From assembly GCA_031292515.1 (NCBI GenBank), contig JARLGZ010000177.1, forward strand, positions 186,001 through 250,000: 64,000 nucleotides of DNA. The letters are read 5' to 3'. Positions 1 through 9,422 of the stretch are shown here, in pieces. Under the pieces are notes generated by a model, which did not search any database, was not told the origin of the DNA, and saw only the letters and a program-made list of their open reading frames with translations. The position numbers and the translations under genes are program-made. The DNA is from Puia sp. Its GTDB lineage: Bacteria > Bacteroidota > Bacteroidia > Chitinophagales > Chitinophagaceae. Numbering within the stretch: position 1 is the stretch's first letter; each line of letters begins with the position of its first letter.

Positions 1-244
1 AAACTTCCAGGTAGAAATTCCTGCTGAAAGTCGACGGATCGGGGCCGGCAAATATATAAGCCTTAAACCAAATGGTCGATCCCGGCGTATAGATCGTCTT
101 GTCGAAGTGGATATGAATCTTCTCCTGGGGGTAACCGTTCGCATAGATATTCATCATGGAATCTATCTTCTGTGCTTGCGACAGGACGGGAAAAACCAGA
201 AACGGAAGAATGACTATGATAAAAAGGAACCGAAATTTATTCAT
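1..244 (-). CDS. Secreted macroglobulin-like (MG2-type) protein, N-terminal part
   Basis: Only the first 81 residues lie in the window; the gene runs off the left edge. The start ATG (244-242) opens a clear signal peptide (basic MNKFR, then a hydrophobic run ending near LSQAQ). The mature part has a YPQEKIHIHFDKTIY segment followed by PGSTIWFKAY, the pattern seen at the N-terminus of large Bacteroidetes cell-envelope proteins with an MG2/macroglobulin-like domain, often followed by carboxypeptidase-regulatory or TonB plug domains. What follows here is unknown, so the full function cannot be given. A TAGGTTTG -7 box lies 17 bp upstream of the start. Confidence 0.6.
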   Translation of the reverse strand, partial: MNKFRFLFIIVILPFLVFPVLSQAQKIDSMMNIYANGYPQEKIHIHFDKTIYTPGSTIWFKAYIFAGPDPSTFSRNFYLEV

Positions 245-261
245 ACTGTAAAAGATTATCA

Positions 262-290
262 CAAACCTACATAAAATGCAAATAAACAAA
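262..290 (-). promoter_or_regulatory. Bacteroidetes-type promoter for the gene at 1-244
   Basis: On the minus strand TAGGTTTG (269-262) is a perfect TAnnTTTG -7 element. TTTG occurs at 290-287, but the 17-base spacing is shorter than the usual 19-21, so the -33 element is doubtful. The box is 17 bases from the ATG. Confidence 0.45.
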
Positions 291-387
291 TAGATACTTG
301 CTTATTACGGAGAATTTCAGACTATGTGGGCAAACTGATCAAAATTTCGGAATGTTTTGGATCTTGCAGTCAGAAAAAATTGTTAAC

Positions 388-1908
388 ATGAAGATAAAAG
401 CTTCTTCTGCCGACTTATATGCAGATTATGTTTCTCGTATGCGAAAAATTGCCGATATAAAGAACTCGTCAGCGCTTCTTCAATGGGACCAGGAGACTTA
501 TTTGCCGCCAAAAGGGGCCGGTTTCCGCGGGCAACAGATCGCAACGCTGGCAGAAATCGCCCATGAGCTTTTTACGAGCCCCGATCTGGGCAACCTTCTC
601 GAAGAACTGAACTGCCGGGATGATCTGGGAGACGCCGGGAAAAGAAATGTAGAACTCAGCCTCGAGGATTTTACAAGGCAAAAAAAATTCAGCCCCGCCT
701 TTGTCCGCCAGCTTAGCGAATGTGTCTCCCGCAGCTTTCACAGCTGGATCGAAGCCCGGAAAGCGAATTCTTTCGCCGTTTTTGAAAAGGACCTGTCCAT
801 TTTACTGGATCTCAAAAAACAGGAGGCAGCGCTCGCCGGTTATTCGGCACACCCTTATGACGCACTCCTGGATGAATTTGAAAAAGGCAGCACCGTAGAA
901 AAGCTCGATAAAGTCTTTGCTCAGGTAAGAGATCCGCTAAAAGAGCTCCTGGACCGGATCCTTGCCCAGGGCCCCATCGACGACTCCTTCCTGCATAAAT
1001 GGTATCCCCGCGCGAAGCAATGGGAACTCGGACTCGAGCTGATCAGGGATCTGGGCTTCGATTTTGAAGCCGGTAGGCAGGATCTGTCCGAGCACCCTTT
1101 TACCACCAGTTTTAACCGGGATGATGTGCGCATCACCACCCGTATTGATGAATACAACCTGGCAAATATGACCTGGAGCTGTATCCACGAAACGGGTCAT
1201 GCTCTCTACGAACAGGGTCTGCCCGCGGAGTACTACGGGCTGCCTCTGGGAGAATATGCTTCCCTCAGTATTCATGAGTCCCAATCCAGGCTATGGGAAA
1301 ACAATGTCGGGAGAAGCAGGAGCTTTTGGAAATATCGTTTTGCTTTGTTGCAGCAGCACTTCCCCGACCCGCTGGGCAAGAGCACCCCGGAGGATTTCTA
1401 CAGAGCTATTAACAAGGTGCAACCTTCCCTGATCCGTACCGAATCAGATGAGCTCTCTTATCATTTCCATGTGCTTATCCGCTATGAGCTGGAGAAGGGT
1501 TTGATCGGCGGGACGATCAGTGTCCGGGATATTCCCGCCTTTTGGGAAGAATCATATATTAAGTATTTGTCTGCCAAACCATTAGATGACAGAACGGGTT
1601 GTCTCCAGGATGTGCATTGGAGCCATGGCAGTTTTGGCTATTTCCCGACTTATAGTCTGGGAAGCTTCTATGCCGCCCAGTTCTTTGCCACTGCCTCTAC
1701 GGGCATACTCGCTTCCGAGCTGGAGGCGGGAAATACGCGCGGTTTGCTCGATTGGCTTAGAAATCATATACATAGCTATGGAAGGAGGTTCACCGGCGAG
1801 GAGTTATGCCGGAAAGCCACCGGAGAATCTTTAAATACCCGTTATTTTCTGGATTATGCCCTTGCTAAATATGAGAATATTTACAAACTTCAAGGCAATG
1901 CATCTTAA
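388..1908 (+). CDS. M32 family carboxypeptidase (carboxypeptidase Taq type)
   Basis: Zinc metallo-carboxypeptidase that trims C-terminal residues from peptides, probably in the cytoplasm (no signal peptide). The HExxH site is H267-E268-T-G-H271, and the third zinc ligand is E297 in the family motif HESQSRLWEN. The N-terminal LLQWDQETYLPPKGA is another M32 hallmark. The 506 residues match the usual family length of about 500. The frame is open back to 298, but the family start fits the ATG at 388 (MKIKASSADLY); the upstream 30 codons have no family-like sequence. The gene stands alone before a lipoprotein gene 26 bp downstream. Confidence 0.93.
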   Translation: MKIKASSADLYADYVSRMRKIADIKNSSALLQWDQETYLPPKGAGFRGQQIATLAEIAHELFTSPDLGNLLEELNCRDDLGDAGKRNVELSLEDFTRQKKFSPAFVRQLSECVSRSFHSWIEARKANSFAVFEKDLSILLDLKKQEAALAGYSAHPYDALLDEFEKGSTVEKLDKVFAQVRDPLKELLDRILAQGPIDDSFLHKWYPRAKQWELGLELIRDLGFDFEAGRQDLSEHPFTTSFNRDDVRITTRIDEYNLANMTWSCIHETGHALYEQGLPAEYYGLPLGEYASLSIHESQSRLWENNVGRSRSFWKYRFALLQQHFPDPLGKSTPEDFYRAINKVQPSLIRTESDELSYHFHVLIRYELEKGLIGGTISVRDIPAFWEESYIKYLSAKPLDDRTGCLQDVHWSHGSFGYFPTYSLGSFYAAQFFATASTGILASELEAGNTRGLLDWLRNHIHSYGRRFTGEELCRKATGESLNTRYFLDYALAKYENIYKLQGNAS

Positions 1909-1934
1909 ATTTCTACGTTATATACCAGGCTCTT

Positions 1935-2357
1935 ATGAAACCATTTTTAATCTTTTTACTGGTCCTTTCCGCCGCCGCGCCTTCCTGCAGGAAATTCATC
2001 CAGCAGCAGGAGCAAAAAGCAGCATTGAATATCATCACGAATGGGGTTTGGGTGGTTAACAGCTACCAGGCCAACGACACGGATGTAACCGCCTCTTTTG
2101 CAGGCTATGTTTTCCAATTTAAGTCGGACGGGACGGTAACTGGGACGAGAAATGACAGTTCCACACAGGGGGTTTGGTCTGCCAATATCAGCACCCGGCA
2201 AATCATTTCGTCTTTTCCGGCGAATGCGCCCGCCCCCCTGGGCAGACTGGATGCGTCCTGGACGATTACAGACAGCGGAGACACGTATGTAAAAGCAAGT
2301 TCGCCGGAATCTTCGGACAGCAGCCTTACCAATAAACTTTGGCTTGTCAAACAATAA
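1935..2357 (+). CDS. Small putative lipoprotein, lipocalin-like
   Basis: 140 residues. A short signal peptide ends in a lipobox-like APSC (Cys18), so lipidation is likely. The rest reads as a single beta-rich domain: GVWVVNSYQ near the start, a GYVFQFKSDGTVTGTR segment, GVWSANIS and a C-terminal LWLVKQ. This pattern of alternating strands resembles the small lipocalin-like lipoproteins common in Bacteroidetes. The ligand is unknown. It lies 26 bp after the M32 gene and could share its transcript. The family call rests on pattern only; lipoprotein status is firmer. Confidence 0.6.
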   Translation: MKPFLIFLLVLSAAAPSCRKFIQQQEQKAALNIITNGVWVVNSYQANDTDVTASFAGYVFQFKSDGTVTGTRNDSSTQGVWSANISTRQIISSFPANAPAPLGRLDASWTITDSGDTYVKASSPESSDSSLTNKLWLVKQ

Positions 2358-2573
2358 TTTGAGCATTCCCTTCGAACCGACCCACCGCAACCGACAAAAT
2401 ACCGGTCCTGTTTCCGTTGATTTTTCCCGTAAAATTGTACTGCCCGTAAATTAAACGGAAAATACAATTTTATGCGCAGTAAAGACGTTCAAAACTCCGA
2501 TCCTACGACCAAACTTTTTATCCGTCCCTGTTGCTTTTTATACGGGACGCCCTCCCTGGAGACTTTTCACTGA

Positions 2574-5500
2574 GTGAATCGGCAACTAAAACATGTTTAT
2601 CCGTTGAACAGAAGACTACTTTTCCTGCTTGTGGGATTATCGTTGGTATCGTTCGTGCAAGGGCAGCTTCCGGTAGCTGGTTTTACCAGCACAACCGGCA
2701 CCAGCGGTTGTGCGCCGCTTTTGGTAACATTTCAGGATCAATCGACCAATAATCCTACTTCCTGGAAATGGGATTTTGGTGACGGCAGTGCCAGCTTTCC
2801 ACAACAGAATCCTCCACATGTTTACTCCACGCCCGGGGTCTATTCCGTTACACTGACCGCCACCAATGCAGCTGGCAGCAGCGCTCCCTATACTAAGACC
2901 GCCTATATCACAGTTTACCCCACGCCAAAAGCCGATTTCAGCTCCAATGCCGTCACGGGTTGCTTTCCGCTGAAAGTGCAGTTTACGGATAACTCCACCG
3001 ATCCGACACCCATTGTGGCCTGGAACTGGGATTTCGGCGACGGAACGACGGGCACGGGACAAAATCCCCAACACATTTACACGTCCGCCACGCCGGCCGC
3101 CGGAATTCCCGTCACGCTGCAGGTCATTGACAAGAACGGTTGCTCAGGACAAAGTGGCGCCATCACGAAATCCAACTATATAAAGATCCCCTATGGGATC
3201 AATGCGGATTTTTCCAGCACCTCCAATTCTTCCGGCTGCAATGCCGCCATTCCCGTCAATTTCAACAATCTTACAAGTGGGGGGGCTCCGGGCATTACCT
3301 ATAGCTGGAGTTTCGGGGACGGACAAACTTCTACCCAGACGAGTCCGGTAAATAATTATGCGACGACCGGTTCTTATAAGGTGCTGCTGACAGCAACCAG
3401 CGCAGGTTCGGGTGGCATCTCCGGCTGCCAGGACACGGTATCACACATTGTGCAACTGAGCGGGAGCAACACCCAGTCAAATTTCACAGCCCCCGCCAGC
3501 GTCTGCGTAGGATCGGCAGTCGTGTTCCAAAATACATCCAGCCCAAGCCCTGACTCCAGCGTATGGGACTTTGGAGACGGCACCGGCTCAACGGACTATA
3601 GCGCGGTGAAAACCTATACGGTCCCCGGTACTTATCCGGTCACCTTAAAAAATACTTTCGGGGCCTGCAAGGGAGTCGTCACAAAAAATATCACTGTCAA
3701 TCCTTTTCCCGTCGCCAACTTTACGGCTGATGATAGCACCAGCTGCCAGTCTTCCCTAACCGTGAATTTCAAGGACCTTTCCACCAACGCCACCAGCTGG
3801 CAGTGGAGTTTCGGAGATCGCGCGGTTACTTCCACTTTCCAGAATCCTTCACACACATACGGCGCATATGCGCAATATACCGTGACACTGACTGTGTCCA
3901 ATTCAGTGGGTTGCTCCAATACGGTGACCAAGACTAATTATGTGGTACTGGCCGTCCCGAGTATAACACTACCCAATCTTCCCGCCAACGGGTGTACCCC
4001 GTATGCATTCACACCGGCGGTCTCTTACCAGGGTGCTGATTCGGTGGCGGCCTATTCCTGGAATCTTGGAAACGGCACCAGTTCGAACCAGGCCGCCCCC
4101 ACCGTGACCTATACTGTACCGGGCGTCTACACTGTCACCCTGGCCATCACGACAAAAACCGGCTGTACGGCTTCTGCTTCGGGCATCGTTACGACTGGAA
4201 GCAGCAAACCTAAAGCGGCTTTTACCGCCTCTGCATACCTGGTCTGCCCTACTACCCCGGTCATTTTTACAGACAATTCTACAGGGAACCCTCCACCGGA
4301 TAATTGGCTGTGGGACTTTGGAAATGGCTCTACGTCGACCTCGCAGGACCCCACCCAAAGCTACAGCGGCCCTGGTAATTACAGGGTCAGGCTCCAGGTC
4401 TTTTCACATGGTTGTTATGATACCACTTCCGCCGTGATCACTGTGAAACCGCCGCTCGCCGCCTTTACCGATAGTTGCCTCTGCAACAACAGATCGCAAT
4501 ATCTTTTTAATGATTCTGCCTCACAGGCCCAGACCTGGTCATGGAATTTCGGAGACGGGACCCCTGTTTCCACGAACGCTCCCCCACTGACCCATGTATT
4601 CCCGGCAACCGGGCCCTACACCGTAAAATTGCTGGTGACAAACGGCGCCTGTTCCGCCAGCACGCAAAAGATTGTAAATGTCGTCTCGGAAAAGGCAAAT
4701 TTCACAGCCACGCCCGACGTGGCTTGTAGAAATGCTATAGTCTTTCTTTATCCGACCGGCAGTAACCCGGCAAATATCACTTCCTATCTGTGGAATTTTG
4801 GAGATGGCTCTCCCAGCGGGCCGGGAGCGAGCAACGGTTTATACCATATCTTTACACAGGCAGGGACTTATAATACCTCCCTGACCATTACAGAAACGAA
4901 TGGATGCAAGGACTCCATAACGAAACCGATGCAGGTCAACGGTCCTGTGGCTGGTTTCACCGTAAACAACGTCAAAGGCTGTAAGGGATTGACCGTGACC
5001 ATCACCGACCAGACCGTGCCCGACGGCACACATGCCCTCGTTCACTGGACCTGGGATTATGGCGATGGAACCGTTGTGGACTATACGACGCCTCCTTTCG
5101 TGCATACCTATACCACACAAGGCATATTCAGTATCAAGGAAATCGTAACCGATGCCTCCGGGTGCGTGGATTCCCTTACAAAATATGACCTGATCACCGT
5201 AAATGTCCCGAGAGCCTTGTTCTCCTCCGTGGATTCCATGTCCTGTCCGGGCTCGACGGTCTTATTCGGCAACACGTCGACCGGCAGTGGCTTGCAGTAC
5301 AACTGGGTATTCGGGGATGGGTCTCCCAACTCTACCGATCCTGCGCCGGGTCATGCTTATAATAACGTCGGTTTTTATACGGTTAAGCTCTCCATCCTGG
5401 ATCAGTACGGTTGCAGAGATTCTATGATAAAGAGTAATTACGTACGCATCGACACGCCAAATGCGAGTTTTATGCTAAACGACTCCATTTCCAGTTGCCC

Positions 5501-7454
5501 CCCGATGAAGGGAGTGTTTACTTTCATGGGGCACTATGCGCAAACTACCAATTGGTTGTTTGGCGATGGGGCGAACTCCCCGCTTGCCAGCCCGATTCAC
5601 AATTATAATATACCCGGCAATTTTACCGCGATCCTCACCGTCACCAGTCCGGGAGGATGCACTGCACAGGACTCCGCGCATATTAAGATCTTTGGCCCCT
5701 ATGGCACGTTGTCGTATAGTCCTGTGGCGGGTTGTAATCCGCTAACCGTCAACTTCACCGTCGCTACCCAGGGAACGCTTCAATATTACTGGGATTTCGG
5801 GGACAGCGTAAATAATCAACCCAATGTAAATGCTCCGACAAATACCTATACCTATGCCAGTGACGGCTCGTTTTTGCCCTTCGTATACCTGGTGGATTCG
5901 GTAGGCTGTACCGTACCGGTATATGGATCCACCAGCATCCTGGTCGTAGGAGACACCGCGAAATTCGTTTATGACCGGAATGTCTTGTGCGACAGCGGTT
6001 ATGTACAATTCACCGATTCTTCCAGGACTAATGGTACGATCACTCTTAGGCTTTGGGACTTTGGGGACGGCTCGACTTCGACCCTGCAGAATCCCTCACA
6101 CTATTATGCCGGTCCGGGTTTCTACACCGTTAAACTGGTGATTACCACACAATACGGGTGTAGCGACACCTACGTCCTTCCCAATATTATCAAGGTGGTG
6201 AATAGCCCGGTGGTGGATATCAAAGGCGCCAACCCGGCCTGTGTACCCGCCTCCCTGCGGTTTTCCGGTGTCGTCCTGAAGGCCGATACCTCGGCCCTGG
6301 TCTGGAATTGGAATCTGTTCAACGGCAGCATTGCCCAGGGTCAAAATCTGTTCCCCCATTCTTATGCGGCAGCAGGTCAGGACAGTGTGGAGCTGATCGT
6401 TACGAATAGCAGCGGATGTAAAGACACTGTAAACAAAAAATTTACGATCTATCCCCTGCCCCCCGTCAATGCGGGCATGGACACTGCGATCTGCCTGGGC
6501 CAAAGTATCGGACTGCTTGCGTCGGGAGCCCCTGTCTATAATTGGTTGCCGCCCAAAACGACACTTAGTTGCACCACGTGTGCCAATCCCGTCGCAGACC
6601 CGACGGTAACTACCAGCTATATTGTACAGGGCACCAGTAATTTTGGTTGCCTTGCCAACGATACCGTACAGGTCAGGGTGATACAACCGACAACCCTGAC
6701 CGTCGACCCGCTCGACTCCATCTGCAAGGGGCAACAGATAAAACTGGTAGCCACCGGCGCCGATGTCTATAACTGGAGCCCGTCCACGGGCCTCAGCGAT
6801 CCTTCTGCGGCTGCACCTATCGCGAGCCCCGACACAACAACCCTTTATACACTGACAGGTGGCGATTACAAGTCCTGTTTCAGTGATACAAAAACGATAC
6901 AGGTCACCGTCTTTAATTACCCGACGATTACCCTGGGTCCGGACACGGTCACCCTTCCGGTCGGATCCACTTTTGCAATCAATGGCGTCGGCTCACCCGA
7001 TATCACCTCGATTACCTGGGCGCCGGTCACCGGTCTCAGTTGTTCGGACTGTCTGGCTCCGGTAGCAAAACCCGTTAATACCACGACCTATTTTGTAAAA
7101 GTGACAAACAATGGCGGCTGCTCGGTCGAAGACAAGATCACGTTTATCGTCACCTGTAACAACCAGAATTTCTTTGTACCGAATACCTTTTCTCCCAACG
7201 GAGACGGGGCAAACGACTATTTCTACATACGAGGGAAGGGTTTGAACACCGTTCATTCTTTGCAGATATTCAACAGGTGGGGACAGAAAATATTTGAGAG
7301 ACGGGATTTCCCGCCAAATGACCAGAGCTATGGCTGGGACGGTACGGTCAATGGTCAGAAAGCGCCGATGGACACTTATGTCTACCTGCTGGAGATCGTT
7401 TGCGATAACTCGACGATCATTCCCTATCATGGAAATGTAACCCTGATCAGATAG
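2574..7454 (+). CDS. Giant PKD-repeat secreted protein with T9SS type B sorting domain
   Basis: 1626 residues, starting at GTG. A signal peptide covers about residues 1-30. About 15 PKD-like Ig repeats follow (roughly 33-1280), most with the WDFGDG core; some are degenerate (WNLGNG at 4068-4085, WNLFNG). A region of roughly 250 residues with PxYNWLP-type Ig-like repeats comes next, then the CHU_C / gliding-motility-associated C-terminal domain from about 1532 (NTFSPNGDG, FNRWGQKIFE, YGWDGTVNG, ending VTLIR). This C-terminus directs export by the type IX secretion system. Such proteins usually form long surface adhesins. A PorP/SprF gene follows after 33 bp and is the likely partner. Confidence 0.93.
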   Translation: MNRQLKHVYPLNRRLLFLLVGLSLVSFVQGQLPVAGFTSTTGTSGCAPLLVTFQDQSTNNPTSWKWDFGDGSASFPQQNPPHVYSTPGVYSVTLTATNAAGSSAPYTKTAYITVYPTPKADFSSNAVTGCFPLKVQFTDNSTDPTPIVAWNWDFGDGTTGTGQNPQHIYTSATPAAGIPVTLQVIDKNGCSGQSGAITKSNYIKIPYGINADFSSTSNSSGCNAAIPVNFNNLTSGGAPGITYSWSFGDGQTSTQTSPVNNYATTGSYKVLLTATSAGSGGISGCQDTVSHIVQLSGSNTQSNFTAPASVCVGSAVVFQNTSSPSPDSSVWDFGDGTGSTDYSAVKTYTVPGTYPVTLKNTFGACKGVVTKNITVNPFPVANFTADDSTSCQSSLTVNFKDLSTNATSWQWSFGDRAVTSTFQNPSHTYGAYAQYTVTLTVSNSVGCSNTVTKTNYVVLAVPSITLPNLPANGCTPYAFTPAVSYQGADSVAAYSWNLGNGTSSNQAAPTVTYTVPGVYTVTLAITTKTGCTASASGIVTTGSSKPKAAFTASAYLVCPTTPVIFTDNSTGNPPPDNWLWDFGNGSTSTSQDPTQSYSGPGNYRVRLQVFSHGCYDTTSAVITVKPPLAAFTDSCLCNNRSQYLFNDSASQAQTWSWNFGDGTPVSTNAPPLTHVFPATGPYTVKLLVTNGACSASTQKIVNVVSEKANFTATPDVACRNAIVFLYPTGSNPANITSYLWNFGDGSPSGPGASNGLYHIFTQAGTYNTSLTITETNGCKDSITKPMQVNGPVAGFTVNNVKGCKGLTVTITDQTVPDGTHALVHWTWDYGDGTVVDYTTPPFVHTYTTQGIFSIKEIVTDASGCVDSLTKYDLITVNVPRALFSSVDSMSCPGSTVLFGNTSTGSGLQYNWVFGDGSPNSTDPAPGHAYNNVGFYTVKLSILDQYGCRDSMIKSNYVRIDTPNASFMLNDSISSCPPMKGVFTFMGHYAQTTNWLFGDGANSPLASPIHNYNIPGNFTAILTVTSPGGCTAQDSAHIKIFGPYGTLSYSPVAGCNPLTVNFTVATQGTLQYYWDFGDSVNNQPNVNAPTNTYTYASDGSFLPFVYLVDSVGCTVPVYGSTSILVVGDTAKFVYDRNVLCDSGYVQFTDSSRTNGTITLRLWDFGDGSTSTLQNPSHYYAGPGFYTVKLVITTQYGCSDTYVLPNIIKVVNSPVVDIKGANPACVPASLRFSGVVLKADTSALVWNWNLFNGSIAQGQNLFPHSYAAAGQDSVELIVTNSSGCKDTVNKKFTIYPLPPVNAGMDTAICLGQSIGLLASGAPVYNWLPPKTTLSCTTCANPVADPTVTTSYIVQGTSNFGCLANDTVQVRVIQPTTLTVDPLDSICKGQQIKLVATGADVYNWSPSTGLSDPSAAAPIASPDTTTLYTLTGGDYKSCFSDTKTIQVTVFNYPTITLGPDTVTLPVGSTFAINGVGSPDITSITWAPVTGLSCSDCLAPVAKPVNTTTYFVKVTNNGGCSVEDKITFIVTCNNQNFFVPNTFSPNGDGANDYFYIRGKGLNTVHSLQIFNRWGQKIFERRDFPPNDQSYGWDGTVNGQKAPMDTYVYLLEIVCDNSTIIPYHGNVTLIR

Positions 7455-7487
7455 CCTATGAAAACAAAAATTCCATAAAGCATCTTC

Positions 7488-8525
7488 ATGCGAACCTGCT
7501 TCACATATAAAATAGCCCTCGCCTGCCTGCTGGTAGTCACCGCGCTGTCCGGCGCGTATGCACAGGATATTCATTTTTCTCAGTTCTTCGAAGCTCCCCT
7601 CCTGCGCAACCCCGCGCTGGCGGGCGTTTTCACCGGCGACTACCGGGTGCAAGGTGTCTACCGCGATCAGTGGAACAGCGTGACCGACGGATACCGGACA
7701 GGCTCATTCAACGGCGACTATAAACTCCCGGTCGGGAAAGGCGACGATTTTCTCACCCTGGGAATGGAGACCGTTTTCGATAAAGCTGGCACCGTCGGGC
7801 TCACGACCACCGAAGTTTTTCCGGCCCTGAACTATCACAAATCCCTCAGCGATCAACGGACCATGTACCTTTCCCTGGGCTTCATGGGAGGGCTGGCGCA
7901 AAAATCTATCGACCGGTCCAAAATCACGACAAACAGCCAATATGATGGAAACGCCTTTAATCCGAGCATCCCGGATGGTGAGACGATTGCGACACCTACT
8001 GTACAATACCTGGATGGCAGCGTGGGCATGAGTTTCAACACGACTTTCGGACAGAACCAGACAAATACAATGTTCCTGGGGGCCGCCTATCATCATCTCA
8101 ACCGCCCGAGAAATTCTTTTTATGTCAACTCCGGCGTAGAACTCGATCCCAAATATGTGTTCTCCGCCGGAATGAAATTCGGCATCGACGAATTCTCGTC
8201 CTTTGTGATCCAGGCCGATCATTCCAAGCAAGGGACTTTCACCGAGACGATCGGGGGAGTTCTTTATTCCTATAAACTGGGGCCGGACGCCGAGAGTGCG
8301 CAATATACCCTGGATCTTGGAATGTTTCTGCGTCTTGGGGACGCGCTGATACCGGTGGTGAAATTGGAGATGTCGTCGTTTTCGGTGGCCATCAGCTATG
8401 ACGTGAACGTGTCGGAGCTGAAAACCGCCAGTCAGGGCATGGGGGGGGTGGAGTTATCTCTTTCCTATATCGGATTCTTTAATCACAATAGCTCGAGAGA
8501 CAAAGTGCTGTGCCCGAAGTTTTGA
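7488..8525 (+). CDS. PorP/SprF family T9SS outer-membrane protein
   Basis: 345 residues with a signal peptide ending AYAQ. It opens with the family pattern QDIHFSQFFEAPLLRNPALAG, continues with YRDQWNSV and ends in NSSRDKVLCPKF, the conserved PorP/SprF C-terminus. The protein should form an outer-membrane beta-barrel. SprF of Flavobacterium johnsoniae is needed for secretion of the type B adhesin SprB, and PorP/SprF genes commonly sit next to type B CTD substrates. Here it follows the 1626-residue PKD gene by 33 bp, so the two are probably cotranscribed and functionally paired. A paralogue is at 23964-24998. Confidence 0.92.
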   Translation: MRTCFTYKIALACLLVVTALSGAYAQDIHFSQFFEAPLLRNPALAGVFTGDYRVQGVYRDQWNSVTDGYRTGSFNGDYKLPVGKGDDFLTLGMETVFDKAGTVGLTTTEVFPALNYHKSLSDQRTMYLSLGFMGGLAQKSIDRSKITTNSQYDGNAFNPSIPDGETIATPTVQYLDGSVGMSFNTTFGQNQTNTMFLGAAYHHLNRPRNSFYVNSGVELDPKYVFSAGMKFGIDEFSSFVIQADHSKQGTFTETIGGVLYSYKLGPDAESAQYTLDLGMFLRLGDALIPVVKLEMSSFSVAISYDVNVSELKTASQGMGGVELSLSYIGFFNHNSSRDKVLCPKF

Positions 8526-8601
8526 GGCGCGAATGAAAGCGAATATTGAAACGCCAAGAGGCGCGGATAAATACGAATGGGCGAATGGGCGCAGATAAGC
8601 G
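8526..8601 (+). repeat. Degenerate GCGAAT/GCGCGGAT-type intergenic repeat
   Basis: Just after the PorP/SprF stop the sequence repeats short units around GCGAAT: GCGCGAATGAAAGCGAAT, then GCGCGGATAAATACGAAT, GGGCGAAT and GGGCGCAGATAAGCG. A shorter run of similar units (CGCGAATGACGCGAAAAAAACGCGAAA) lies near 32773-32800. It looks like a low-complexity intergenic repeat, not a coding remnant. Function unknown. Confidence 0.35.
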
Positions 8602-8664
8602 TTTGCCAATTAATTTACACGAATCGGGAGGGACGTCCAATAATACAGACGGGGAATTTTCGTT

Positions 8665-8672
8665 TACCTTTA
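8665..8672 (+). promoter_or_regulatory. Possible -7 promoter box for the peroxiredoxin gene
   Basis: TACCTTTA matches the Bacteroidetes -7 box TAnnTTTG at all but the last base, 52 bases before the ATG at 8725. No -33 TTG is seen at the right spacing. Confidence 0.3.
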
Positions 8673-8724
8673 CGGCTGAACGGGTGTGAGACAAAACAAA
8701 AAGACACCCAAAAAATGATGATGT

Positions 8725-9204
8725 ATGAACACAAATAAAATTGAAGCAGGCAGCAAAGCCCCGGATTTCAACCTTTATGATTCGGAAAAGAATAAGGTAA
8801 GCTTGAAAGATCAATTGGGGAAAAACCTGGTGCTGGTCTTCTTCCCTCAGGCATTCACGAGTGTATGCACCAAAGAGCTTTGCAGCCTGCGGGACAATAT
8901 TTCTGTATATAACGGGGCAAATGCGCAGGTTTTCGGCATCAGTGTGGATTCCATTTTCACCCTGGCAAAATTCAAAGAGGAACAAAAACTCAATTTTCCC
9001 TTGTTAAGCGATTTCAACAAAGAGGTTTCCGCAGCATACGGATCGCTTTTTGAAAACTTTGCGTTCGATATGAGGGGGGTGTCAAAACGTTCGGCGTTTG
9101 TGATCGACCGGGAAGGAACGGTCAGGTATGCCGAAGTGATGGACAAGCCGGCAGACATGCCCGATTTTGATGCGATCCAAAAGACCTTGCAACAGCTCCC
9201 TTGA
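8725..9204 (+). CDS. Peroxiredoxin (AhpC/TSA family)
   Basis: 159 residues. Thiol peroxidase that reduces hydrogen peroxide and organic hydroperoxides in the cytoplasm. The active-site stretch FPQAFTSVCTKELC carries the peroxidatic Cys48 in the PxxxTxxC motif; Cys53 could be the resolving cysteine, as in Bcp/PrxQ proteins. AhpE-type one-cysteine proteins are the alternative. Size and the APDFNLYD N-terminus fit. Three ATGs lie within ten bases upstream, but only 8725 is in frame. It is monocistronic, with a 218-bp gap on the right and 199 bp on the left. Confidence 0.9.
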   Translation: MNTNKIEAGSKAPDFNLYDSEKNKVSLKDQLGKNLVLVFFPQAFTSVCTKELCSLRDNISVYNGANAQVFGISVDSIFTLAKFKEEQKLNFPLLSDFNKEVSAAYGSLFENFAFDMRGVSKRSAFVIDREGTVRYAEVMDKPADMPDFDAIQKTLQQLP

Positions 9205-9278
9205 ACACGACTGCCATTGGGATCCGGCAAGGGCGACAGCTGGCAAAAACAAAGTCGGGGGATCTATACATTTTTTTT

Positions 9279-9294
9279 ATTTACATCTGTAAAT
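9279..9294. promoter_or_regulatory. Perfect palindrome, possible BlaI/CopY-type operator
   Basis: ATTTACA-TC-TGTAAAT has 7-bp arms and a 2-base spacer, so it contains TACAnnTGTA, the core bound by BlaI/MecI/CopY winged-helix repressors. It lies 75 bp after the peroxiredoxin stop and 75 bp before the promoter of the next gene. No regulator gene of that family is in the window. Confidence 0.35.
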
Positions 9295-9368
9295 ACTTAA
9301 CAATAAGATCGATTCATAATACCTGAGAAGGCCTGGTCCATGGTTTTAAGGATTATTTTGGTTTCTTA

Positions 9369-9399
9369 TTTGTAACTTCGACCTCAAATGATTATTTTG
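9369..9399 (+). promoter_or_regulatory. Promoter of the small T9SS-tail gene
   Basis: TTTG (9369-9372), a 20-base spacer, then TATTTTG (9393-9399), close to the Bacteroidetes TTTG / TAnnTTTG promoter. The ATG is 23 bases downstream at 9423. GATTATTTTGG occurs twice (9351-9361 and 9390-9400), the second copy forming the -7 box. Confidence 0.5.
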
Positions 9400-9422
9400 G
9401 AAACATATGTAAACAGGCCCCT

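Noticed and set aside
2574-7454. PKD repeats as a CRISPR-like or DNA-level repeat array
   Set aside because: The repeats are at the protein level with varied codons and no constant spacer length.
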